Shown: positions 1-9,956 of the stretch, one piece after another
Numbering within the stretch: position 1 is the stretch's first letter
How the letters are laid out: each line of letters starts with the position of its first letter
Origin: Posidonia oceanica
Taxonomy: Eukaryota; Streptophyta; Magnoliopsida; Alismatales; Posidoniaceae
NCBI GenBank assembly: GCA_037176725.1
Contig: JAZBRS010000026.1
Span: 154,143,501 to 154,207,500, forward strand
Reading direction: 5' to 3'
Length of the DNA stretch: 64,000 nt
Notes under the pieces: generated by a model
What the model saw: only the letters and a program-made list of their open reading frames with translations
Told to the model about the DNA's origin: nothing
Database searches by the model: none
Position numbers and translations under genes: made by a program

Positions 1-1490
1 CTGTGAAGCAAGGGCGCGCCAGCGACCGACGTACTCCTCGAACGGCTCGCTGGGATTCTGCTTAATTGCGATCAAGTCCACCCGCTTTGGGACTAGATTG
101 AGGTTGAAGGAGTACTGTTCCAGGAACGCCTGACTGAGGTCGTTCCAAGTCTTGATGGCTGACATATCAAGCGATGTGAACCACTTGAGTGCCGACCCGG
201 TCAAGCTCTTCTGGAATAGGCGGATCAGCAACCTCTCGTCAACCTGAAGCTGAGCGAGATCACCGCAATACACCTTTAGGTGTGCTACGGGGTAGCCCCT
301 ACCATTGTACTTCTTGAAGTCCGGGATTTTGAACTTCGGAGGGAGTACCACCTCTGGAAAGCAACAGAGGTCCTGGAATTGGTAGGTCTGGTGCTCAGTA
401 CCTTGCACTAGTCGTAGTGCCTTCTCCAAGACGTCCATCCGGTTGTTGATGGGGTCTGGATTTGCTGCCATAGGAGAGGGATCGGCAGGGGTAGTGAGCA
501 GATACGCCGAATGAGTCGTACCTAAGTGCTCCTCCGGATCTACCATAGCGTCGCCTGGTGGAGCAACGGGATGGCCGGCATATCCATGCTGGGGAACTGT
601 GTATGCAAGGATGTATGCAGGGTTCTGGGCCTGATGCAAGGGAGGAGGGTAGAGGACATGCTGTGCTGTGGGAGGGAGGATGCTGGTGCACCAATTGCTG
701 TACAGGTAGGGTGCCAGACAGTGAGCCAGTGGGGTACTGGGCTCCAGCCAGCCCAAAGGACTGACCACCAAGGGGAAGAGGAGCATGCTGTGCTAAGTGT
801 TGTGCAGAAGGAGGCAGTAAACGGGCCCCCATCGTCGGAACCGTGAGCAGTTGAGACGATGGTCGAGGCGGAGGTGTAGAGGTAGATGCATGAAATGCAG
901 GAACTGGCCTCAAAGGAACCTTAGGAACGACAGGAGCACAGGAGGGACGAACCGATAGAGCCATGCCCTGCAGTCTCTAGGCAAGCTCCATCAGGTGCTG
1001 GTACTGAGCCTCAGGTGTTCCATCAGCAGGAACGCTGAAGTGCAGTGCCGGCGAAGATTGAGAAACAAATGGTACGGACACAGACTGTCCGGGAGGAGTA
1101 GGTGCTATAGCAAAAGTCGCAGCAGCGGTAGGAGGAATGTCAAAGGCGACGTATCCCTGGGAAGGAGGGGGCAATGGTGTCTCCGAAATGCGAGTAACGG
1201 TCATCAAGATAGACTCGACGACCGGATCCGGAGGAAGAGATGCTTGCCAGTGTCCCAAGACATACTGAGATACTAGAGGCGTATGGGGAGGAAACCCTGG
1301 CGTCGGAGGGGGAACAAAAGGGGCAGAAGGAGCAATCGGAGGGGCCGGGGCGGAAACACCCTCCGTGACAGGAGTAAAGAGAGGCTCACTGACGTACTGG
1401 GCCATTGCTGACCTAGAGCGCGTGAGAATAGGGCAACGACGGGTATGCAAATGGCGATTCCTAATAGGAGCTATCGTCGCAAAGGCAGAT
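1..1490 (-). pseudogene. gag: gag remnant of element A (N-terminal part)
   Basis: The minus strand encodes the proline-rich N-terminal part of a Tat-type Gag, nearly the same as in element C (60-61 kb). Recognisable in order are a MAQYVSEPL-like start region, a long Pro/Ala/Ser-rich stretch and, near the left edge, the beginning of the Retrotrans_gag core. It is broken. An in-frame TAG (977-979) replaces the CAG retained in element B at 31279-31281. A frameshift near 630 moves the frame out, and near the leader junction a base is missing from the ATG-GAG context that gives B its start at 31794. Gag would form the virus-like particle; this copy cannot produce a full product. Confidence 0.8.
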
Positions 1491-2722
1491 AGCTCATAAG
1501 AGGAATGGTCGCGAGCAAGGTCGCAACAGGGGTGTCAGAAAGGGTCAGTACTCAAGCTCCAGCAAGGGAAACTCGCTTACCGATCACTGCTGACACAAAT
1601 AGAGACAAACAAGGATTAGAAACTCAAAGACAGATGCAAATGAGTTAAGTTAGATGGCATGAATGATATGTATGCTTTCTAGTATGCCCCCTCACCTATC
1701 TAGTGTGTCCTAGTAGGTGATCTACTTCGGGTATCCCCAGGTGTACGGGTCACCGACTCAGGTCAGAAAAAGTGGGCTCCCTATCGAACTCTTAGCCAGA
1801 GCTGAGGAAAGAACAAGGTGGTGCATTGGTGGCCTTGACCCCGCCAAAAACGTGGACAGTACACTCTAGTAGCACTGACACGACCCCTGGACAAGGGGGA
1901 CAAACCGACTGACTTAGCCCATGCTAGAAGCAGTGGAATAAGAGGTCGAGACCATCCTTCGCAGACTAGTAGGTGGACTCAGATAAGAAGAATGCATGCC
2001 CTATATGATGCTTATGCAAATGCTTAGAGTTTTTTATCTTGCGCATTTTATTAACCCAAGGGGGTGCAAGATTGTTTGAAGTCTCTAGTTGCTCCTAGAA
2101 GTTCTTTTTACTTGCCACTTTTAGTTAACCATAGGGAGAGCAAACAGTCTCTACTATCCTAGGCATGGCATGTGCGAAAGGGAAGAAAATCAGTCAAGTA
2201 TGGTAGGCAAACAGCATACAACATAGCAAAAGGCAGGTGCATGGCATGTGTGAGTGTTCGTGAGCATGATAGTGAAGAGAAAGCATTCATCATGACAAAA
2301 GGCATGTATACAGGGCATGTGCGTGTGTAGTGACATAGCAAATGTGTAAAAGAAAGCATTCATCATTCAAAAAGCATGCATTGTTGCCAAACAAGTATGT
2401 AGACATGCATTGTGCAGGAAATAAAGCAATAATAAGTAAGCAAGATAAAGAAAGTAAAGACAGGTAAACTGTAAAGCAAATAAGAGCAGAAGCAAGGAAA
2501 TAGGCAAGTAAAGAAGCAAATTAGACAAAGCAGAGCAAGACAGAGCAAAAACCAAGGCAAAAGCAGCCGTGGGAGGTGCAAAACCTAAGCAAAGTAACCA
2601 CGAGGCGACTTGCTAGGAGTTTGCATAGAAGAGCGACCAAAACAGGCAAAGAGGCAAACAAAGGCAAGCAGAACTGCGAAAGCGGCGAGCGAAAAGCCAA
2701 AAACGAAAGTCAGAGTCTAGCA
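1491..2722 (-). other. Untranslated leader of element A
   Basis: This non-coding stretch lies between gag and the primer site and aligns with the leaders of B (31795-33316) and C (61038-62586). The part at 1680-2060 is a conserved block; 2100-2720 is A/G-rich with many short AAGCAAA-type words. A degenerate extra copy of the primer-site module lies at about 2584-2620, roughly 140 bp before the real PBS. I see no gene in it. Confidence 0.65.
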
Positions 2723-2740
2723 TCCCCAACAGAGTCGCCA
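2723..2740 (-). other. Primer-binding site of element A (tRNA-Arg)
   Basis: The minus strand reads TGGCGACTCTGTTGGGGA, matching the CCA-bearing 3' end of plant tRNA-Arg(ACG) with one mismatch. One base separates it from the LTR end (TG at 2742). A tRNA-Arg primer is typical of the Tat lineage. Confidence 0.85.
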
Positions 2741-3479
2741 CTGTAGTAATCTCGGTGTTCAGATCGTCCATGCACACTGCCAGAAGCTCGCATGCACTGA
2801 TCGGAATCAAGCTCACTATAAGCGGCTATGTCCGAGGAGGAGGGCTCAACTCGAAAATAGTTAAAACAGAGGAGAAAAGATAAGAAAAGAAGAAGATAAG
2901 ACAATTTAGAGTCGCCACCGTGTCTATTATCGGGAGACAAGGAAAATCGGGAGAAATGCGTGGATTAACACGCAAAACCAAGCAAAGGATGCAATGCAAA
3001 ACAATGCAAAGGAAAACAAATGCAAATGAATGCAAATGATATGACTCATGCCTAGGATAAGGGCAATATGGTCATTACGGGCCAAAAGACTGGGCAAGGA
3101 CTCTTGTCACGTGTGGGGAAGGTGTTAGGTACCCCCGACACGCCCGAGAATCGGTCTTTCTAGGCTTACGCTCGCATACGCAGGGAAATGCAAGTTTGAA
3201 TGCCTAAATGCCAATGAATGCCTGAATGAATGCTCAAAGGTGTGCTCTAAGTGGTGGGATGCAATGCAGGAAAGTAAACGTGCAGTCTAAGAGCTCAGCA
3301 ACGCCGTTTGTGTTCCGAACCAGGCGAAACCTGGCTTGTGAGAACTCCAGGCAGTAAGCATCACAGCCCTATATGCAAATGCAGATGGAAAAGCAAAACG
3401 GTGGTAAAACCAAGCAATGTAGGCGACATGTAAGAGAAAACGGCATAAAACACGCAAAACAATGCGAGAAACAGAAGCG

Positions 3480-4011
3480 ACACGCGAAACGATGCAAGGA
3501 ACAAAGCCAGCACGCAAAACGGTGTAGAAAACGGAAGCGGCACGTGAAACGGTGTAGAAAACAAAGGCAAGCATGCAAAATGGTGCAGGAAACAAAAGCG
3601 GGCACACAAAACGATGCCAAAGACAGAATGGGCACGCAAAATGGTGCCAAATGGAAAGCAGGCATGCAAAATGGTGTCGAAGACAGAGTGGGCACGCAAA
3701 ACGGTGCCAAAAGCAAAGCGGACACGCGAAACGGTGCCTAAAACGAAGCAGGCACGCAAAACGGTGCCAAAAGCAAAGCGGGCACGTAAAATGGTGTCAA
3801 AAGCGAAGCGGGCATGCAAAACGGTGCCAAAAGCGAAGTGGGCATGCAAAACGGTGCCAAAGACGAAGCGGGCACGCAAAATGGTGCCAAAAGCGAAGCA
3901 GGCATGCAAAATGGTGTCAAAAGCAAAGCGGGCACGCAAAACGTTGCCAAAAGCGAAGCGGGCACGCAAAATAGTGCCAAAAGCAAAGCAAGCACGCAAA
4001 GCAGTGCCAAG
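3480..4011. repeat. 30-bp tandem array inside LTR of element A
   Basis: About 18 units of 30 bp, each built around GGCACGCAAAACGGTGCC followed by an AAAGCGAAGCG-like spacer. The unit core is an inverted repeat (GGCAC/GTGCC, 8-nt loop). Because 30 is a multiple of three and the unit lacks stops, long artificial ORFs open in several frames on both strands. Homologous arrays lie in the solo LTR (4697-4903), C left LTR (42232-42652), C right LTR (63299-63655) and, very short, B right LTR (34042-34160). Confidence 0.9.
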
Positions 4012-4016
4012 GCAGG
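4012..4016. other. Target-site duplication GCAGG (left copy)
   Basis: GCAGG immediately precedes the solo LTR start (TGTAGCGATCCC at 4017) and is repeated exactly at 9952-9956. Confidence 0.9.
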
Positions 4017-4696
4017 TGTAGCGATCCCGATCGGAATCAGGCTCGCTATTAGCGGCGATTGGATCCGAGGAAGAGGCTCGACTCGAAAACACTTAAAATC
4101 GAGGAGAAAAGAGAAAGATAAGACAAATCAGAGTCGCCACCATGTCTATTAACGGGAGACAAGGAAAACCGAGGGAAATGTGTGAATTAACACGCAAAAC
4201 CAAACAAGAAATGCAAAGCAAAGCAATGCAAAGGAAACAAATGTAAATACATGCAAAAGAGATGACTCTAGCCTAGGATAAGGGCAGTATGGTCATTGCG
4301 GGCCAAAAGACAGGGCAAGGACTCCTGTTAGGTGCGGGGAAGGTGTTAGGCACCCCCGACACGCCCGAGAATCGGTCTTTCTAGGCTTACGCTCACATAC
4401 GCAGGGAAATGCAGGATTGAATGCCTATGTGCCTATGAATGCCTAAATGAATGCTCAAGGTGTGCTCTAAGTGGAGAGATGCAGGGCAAGGAAGTAAACG
4501 TGCTATCTAAGTGCTCAGCTACGCTGTCTGTGTTCCGAACCGGGCGAAACCTGGCTCGTGAGAACTCCAGGCAGTAAGCATCACAGCGCTATATGCAAAT
4601 GCAAGCGAAAAAGCAAAACAACGGCAAAACCATGCAATGCGATCGATATGCAAGAGAAAACGGCGTAAAACACGCAAAACGAGGCGAAAAACAAGA

Positions 4697-4903
4697 AAGC
4701 GCGCAAAACGGTGCAAAAAGACAAGATCGGCACGCAAAACGGGCGAGGAAGCAAGGCGACACGCAAATCAGTGCAAAAGACGATGATGGGCACGCAAAAC
4801 TGTGCCAAAAACAGGGTGAGCGCGCAAAACGACGTGAAAGACAAAGCAGGCACGCAAAACGGTGCCAAAACGAGAGCGGGCACGCAAAACGGTGCCAAAA
4901 GCT
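4697..4903. repeat. 30-bp array in the solo LTR
   Basis: About seven degenerate units related to GGCACGCAAAACGGTGCC, fewer and more diverged than in element A or C. Confidence 0.8.
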
Positions 4904-5589
4904 GCGAGATAAAACCTCGAAAAAGCTGTGCGAATGCAAATGCAAGGAAAAGATTAGAAGCAATAAAAGGAGAAGCAGAACAGCGCATGTGTGAGAACAG
5001 GCGCTGTTCGAGGCCACACAGAGTAGGTGTGAAGACCTACAAAGGGGAGAGTGAGCAAACGGGGGGATTACCACTCCTTTGCGACCATTTCCCACTAAAC
5101 CGTTCCACGGTGTGTCTCGCATGCTGCCTAAAGCTCGCGATGCGATCGGATCGTGGAAAAGGGGGAAGAAAGTCACATTAAGTGGTAAATCCAGGGAAAA
5201 CTCAACACAAAACACATAGGGAAACGCGAAATGGAGATCTGAGTTGATAGACAAGAAGAGGAGGCCCTATTCTACATGCTTAAAGAGACAGAAATCGAAA
5301 ACGAGGAAAACTATGCAAATGGCATGCAAATAAATGCAATGCAGGGGTTCAGGAGGACATACCTGGAAATCCGGGAGCCTGATCTGAGATCTGCTTGGTC
5401 CATGCTGAAGAGCGCTACGCTGCGGTCGTCTGGGTAGCTTATTTGAGAAGATCCAACGGCCAGATCGGAAGATATTGCAGCTTTAAGGCAGGAGGGCCAG
5501 AACAGGGGAGAAGAACAGATCTAAGTGTTCAGGAGGTCCTAGGAATGTGCAAAAGGTCCTCCCAAGTGAAGGGGAGCTAAAGGTGCTAA

Positions 5590-6640
5590 GTGTGTGCAAA
5601 GGGATGCTAAAAATGCAAAGCTAAATGAATGCAGGATGCATGCAAGAGGCAAGAAAAGACAAGAGGGGAATTTTTAGAAAAACAGAGGTTCAAATGCCAT
5701 TTTTGAAAAGAGAAGGGGGCTAAATGCAAATTTTCAAAAAAAGATGGGGCCCACAGGAGAGAGTTTTGAAAACAGGAGAGGGCAGAGGGTTATTTTGCAA
5801 AAGATTGGGTTCAGAAAGCTATTTTGAAAAGAGGGCATGCATTGGAAGAAGTTTTGAAAACAAATGGAAATCAGAGGGTAATTTTGGAAAAAACTAGGGT
5901 CTAAAGTGCAAATTTTCCAGAAAACAGGGTTCTGGGGAGTCCGGGAATGCAAGTGGAGGGTCTACATGCAATTTTGTAAGCATAGGAGCTAAGATGCAAC
6001 TTTAGGGGCAAAACAGTCTTTTTACATGATTTTTAAAGGATGCAAGGACCTATGTGTAATTTTTGAATCATGCAGGGGTCAAATATGCAATTTTATATGG
6101 TAAACATGCTCTGAAATCAGTAGACAGGACTGATGTGCAATTTTTGGGAAAAACAGGGTTAAAAATGCAATGCAATAAGCCAAAATGCATGGAAAACAGT
6201 TACTGTCCATTTAAAATGGACCTACATGCAAAAATAAGAAAACAGGGGGGCAAATATGCAATGCAACAAGCAGAAATTAAAATTTAAACCTAAGTTCTAC
6301 AGTGCAGAGGATGAAAGTGCAAAAATGAGAAAAAACAGGGGTCTGGAATGCAATATAATAAGGCAAAGTTCATGCATTTAAATTAAATAAACTACTGCAG
6401 GACCGGGATGCAAAAATTAAAAATAGAGGGGCTAAAACATAAAAAATTACAACTAGAATGCACAGTAAAAGGACTGATTTGAAAATACAGAAAAACAGGA
6501 ACACTTAGTGCAATTTAGCATGGTTTTAAATTAAAAACTAAGCAATTTAAATGATATAAGGACCAGAATGCAAAAATAAAAGAACTTAGACCTAGCATGC
6601 AATATTCACAAGAAACTATACTAAAAGAACAAAATAAATG
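5590..6640. repeat. Degenerate ATGCAATTTT repeat zone of the solo LTR
   Basis: Some 20 imperfect units of roughly 45-60 bp share words such as GGTCTAAAATGCAATTTT and AGGACCTATATGCAA. They are too diverged for exact unit borders. The same zone occurs at 10640-11600 (A), 14762-15880 (B left), 34480-35690 (B right) and 43330-44300 (C left). No gene is visible. Confidence 0.7.
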
Positions 6641-9600
6641 AACAGTAACTGTCGGCGGCGACGAGCACTGTAGCAGTGAGCTATCAGGGCTTGTGGCCGC
6701 CGGCACAGGGGGGCTGAGGAGGCGCTGAACGGCGGAGGAGGTGCTCCCGGTGCTGACGGAGGTCAGACGGCGATCGGCGGAGGACGACGCGGCCTGGAGC
6801 GAGCTAGAACGGCCGCCGGAGCTCTGCAGTGCTTCAGAAGTCTCGTCCGGCCGTTCGACGCAGCGACGCTGCGTTCTGAGGGTCGGAGAACACTCCTGAG
6901 GTTCACGCGGAGCTCAGACGATCGCTGGAGCCACGTTCCGCTGGCCGGAGCGACGCGAAGGCCGGAGGACTGCGCCGGAGAAGATGACCGGACCGGCGAA
7001 CAGCAACGGAGCAGGAGGGCTGGAATCCTACTTCTAAGGGGTGGAGAAGCAGCAGGGGAAGAAAAGGGAGCTAAGGGTGTAAAGAATTACCTGGCTCCGC
7101 GTCTGGAACGTCCTCCCGACCTCAGCAGTTCCGGAGCTGGCCGGCAACGTTCGCCCAGTCGCTGCGGTGGTCGTCGGGCGCTCGCGGAGGTTGGAGCTGG
7201 CCCAGAGCATCCTTCCAGTGCTTCCTGAGCGATCGGACGCGAGCTTCAAAGCTCGGAGGAGAATCTGGCACTTTTGGGTTCTCAGAAAGGAACCAGAGGT
7301 GGGGGAAGGGTGTTGCTGCTCGTCCGGTGGAGTGAAGCCCTCCGGGAGGTAGCTGGAGGTCTGGAGAGTGAAGCTGGAGGGTTGGATTGGCTTTCTGGAG
7401 AGCGTAGGTGGAGTTTGGAGGATGGGCGATTTTCGGGTCTGAGGGTGACACAGGTGTTTGTGGTGGCGTTCTTAGCCGGTGGTGAGGGAGAGGGCCGGAG
7501 GCCAGGTGCTTCTGGAAGGTGGAGGTTAGGTGAGTATCTGGGAGGAATTTGGTAGGAAGTAGTGGACTGAGGTGAAGGCAATTCTGGAGTGGGTTGTGTC
7601 GGGTTGCTGTTGGCTTGCAGGTGGAGTTTCAGGTGATCAGGTGGTGTTTTAGTGGAGGAATGGCTAGGAAATGGCGAGGGAAGAATGCAGGGTTGCTGGG
7701 TGAGTTTGGGGGATCAATTGGGAGAGGTTCTGAGGCCAGGAAGGGTGCTGGTTTGTTGGAAAAAGAAGAAGAGGATTTGCTGTGGATTTCAGAGGAGAAA
7801 GGAGAAGGTCTGGGTGTGGGATGGCTCTGGAATAGGTGGCCTCTCTCCGGGATGCCAAGGAGGACTCTCAGGCTCTCTCTTACTGCTCTCTCTTCTTTGG
7901 AGTTGGAGGGTGCAGAGGAGGAGAATGGAGGTCGTTTCAGGTGGGGAGAAGGCTCTGGAATTGGTCTCTGGTTCGCTCTCTCAGGGTTTGGCTGCTGGTG
8001 ATCTGCTGGTTGCTAACTGATGGGAATTGAAGGATGAATGGGAGGTTTTATCTGAAGGAGGCTGGCTACTGGCGCGCTGGAAATTTTTGAATTCACCAGC
8101 GGCACTGCAGTAGACAGGAGACGGATGCCGGCGAGACGACAGGCATTGATTGCCTCCCGGAATTGGTGCTGAGATGGGAGAGAGCGGCGAGCTGCTGTGG
8201 ATGATAAGATGGAGGCTTGAAATTCAAACGGTGGAGGGAGCACTGCAGCAGCTCGCGGGAGGAAAAATGGCAAAAAACGCAGAAGGAAGAAGAAGGAGGA
8301 GAGCAACGGGCTGGGCTGCGGGCCGAAAGAAAGAAAAAAAGGAAAAGAAATGGAGAAGAAAGGGGGAGACGGGCTGAATTGGGCCCAGCAAGGAAAAAGA
8401 AGAAAAGAAAAAAGAGAAGAAAGAAAGAAAGAGAGGGAAAAGAAAGGAAATAAAATTAGGAAAAATAGATTAAAAATAAGCAAAAATACTAGAAAGGTTG
8501 TGTTGTGAATTAGGATTTTAATTAGATTTTTAATGACCGTTTTGGAGTTAATTAGTGTGTTTTGGGCTTGATTAGGGTTTTAAGGTTTTGGTTTTGTTTT
8601 TAATTAGTTTTCACTTGATTAAATGTTTGTTAAACCCTTTTTAAATTATTTTAAAAATTGTGTTTCCCTTGTTAGATACTTAGGACATTGATTAGGATTT
8701 TTTAGGATTTATTTTCGTACTAATCAGGATTGGTTTTAGGTTTTTAAGTCTTAGTCTTCTTAGGGTTTTCTTTTCTTAAGTCTTTTTGAGTTATGCTTTG
8801 ATTTTTATTTGTTAATTTTTCTTGAAGTTTTTAGTTAGATTTTTCTGGTTTGATGGGGTGTTTTTAAGTCTTTCAAATGTGTTTTTCTTTTCCCTTTTTT
8901 AATTAAGTTTTTATGTTGTTCTCTTATGTTTATTAGGTTAAGTCTTTTGCTTCTTTAATTACTTGTTTTAGTGTTTGATTTTTAATTCTTCTTTTTAGGG
9001 TTTGTTTTTTAATTCTTCTGATGGGATTTTTACTCTTGCTAGGTTCTGATTTCATTTTAGTTTTTTTCTTGATTTTTCAGTGTTTTCTTTTGATTTGTTT
9101 TGCATTTTTTAGCTCACACGCTTGGTTTTCCTCCTAGCTTGATTTAGTTAAGTTTAGGTTTTTAATTGCTTGTTTAATGTTTTTTAATTGTTTTTCTTAG
9201 GGTTCTGATTTGTTTCTTTTATGTTTTGGGGTTTTACAAATTTTTAGGGGTTTTTATGGATTTTTGCAAGAGAGGGAAAAGGAAAAGAGAAGGAGGAAAG
9301 AAATGGAAAAAAGAGGGAGATAAAAGGAAAAGAGATAGGTTGAAGGAAAAGGATTTTTTGAAAATTAGGAAAAGTGTTAAAAATAAAGTAAAAATAGGAA
9401 TAAGATAGAGGAAGGATAGAAGCACAAAGGGGGCCCACAGCCAGACCAAAGAAGGAGCAAGAAGGGGATGAAAAGAGAGATGATAATCAGGAGAGAGAGA
9501 GGAGAGAGAAAATGATAATCCCAGAGAGAAAAGGATAATTTGGGTGAATGGAGGTCTTAAAGGTCTTGGAATGGGATGAAAATTGGTGAGTGGGCAGTCT

Positions 9601-9951
9601 AGGGTTTGAGGTGTTGGTTCTGAGGTTTTGGTTTGATTCCAAGGAGGTTTTGGAGGGGTTTTAAGGTGTAGAAAAAGGGGAGTTTTGCCTAGGTTTTCTA
9701 GGATTTTTGGGAATGGTCTAAGTTTGAGAGTTTCTAAGTTCTTGGGTAGGTTTGCTAAGTGGGTGTTGGTGGGTTTTCCTATGGATTTTGGCTAGGTTTT
9801 GAGCTTGGGAAGAGGGGTAAAGGCTTAGGTCAAATTGGCTGGTTTTGAAGGGTAAAGAGGAGGGTTAGGGTTTGGTTTGGTTTGGGTTTGAGTCCAGCAA
9901 TCACCAGGAGGGCTCCAAGTGGTCCAAGCCTGCCAAGATGGGGTGTCAACA
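6641..9951. other. GC-rich, purine-rich and T-rich zones of the solo LTR
   Basis: 6641-8300 is GC-rich with many CpG and GGAG words. 8310-8450 is a GAAAGAAA-type purine tract. 8460-9230 is very T-rich on the plus strand, so A-rich in the sense direction. 9230-9560 is again purine-rich. In the sense direction the transcript would pass from A-rich U3 through a CT-rich tract into the GC-rich block, so the promoter may lie near that transition, but I cannot fix a TATA box or start. ORFs here differ between LTR copies and are not supported as genes. Confidence 0.5.
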
Positions 9952-9956
9952 GCAGG
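9952..9956. other. Target-site duplication GCAGG (right copy)
   Basis: Exact copy of 4012-4016, directly after the solo LTR terminal CA. Confidence 0.9.

Larger units (their letters stand above)
4017..9951 (-). mobile_element. Solo LTR (5935 bp) of the same superfamily
   Basis: The segment starts TGTAGCGATCCC and ends GGGTGTCAACA, the canonical ends of this LTR family. It is flanked by perfect GCAGG duplications. It has no PBS, PPT or coding region, so it is a solo LTR left by LTR-LTR recombination. The flanking host sequence rejoins seamlessly: the 30-bp array of A's LTR stops at 4016 and the expected GCGAAATAAAAC continuation follows at 9955. Internal blocks mirror other LTRs: PBS-like core at 4131-4140, the conserved GGTGTTAGGCACC block at about 4335-4397, the 30-bp array, then repeat-rich, GC-rich and T-rich zones. 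Confidence 0.93.

Noticed and set aside
3361..4092. 243-codon minus-strand ORF (FGTVLRARFA repeats) and overlapping plus-strand ORFs
   Set aside because: Produced by the 30-bp array; every frame is open because the unit is a multiple of three without stops. Same for 42040-43063 and 63106-63965.
7034..8483. Many 60-156-codon ORFs in the GC-rich and purine-rich part of the solo LTR
   Set aside because: Overlapping on both strands, low complexity (Lys/Glu/Arg or Pro/Ser), and not conserved in homologous LTR blocks of A, B and C.
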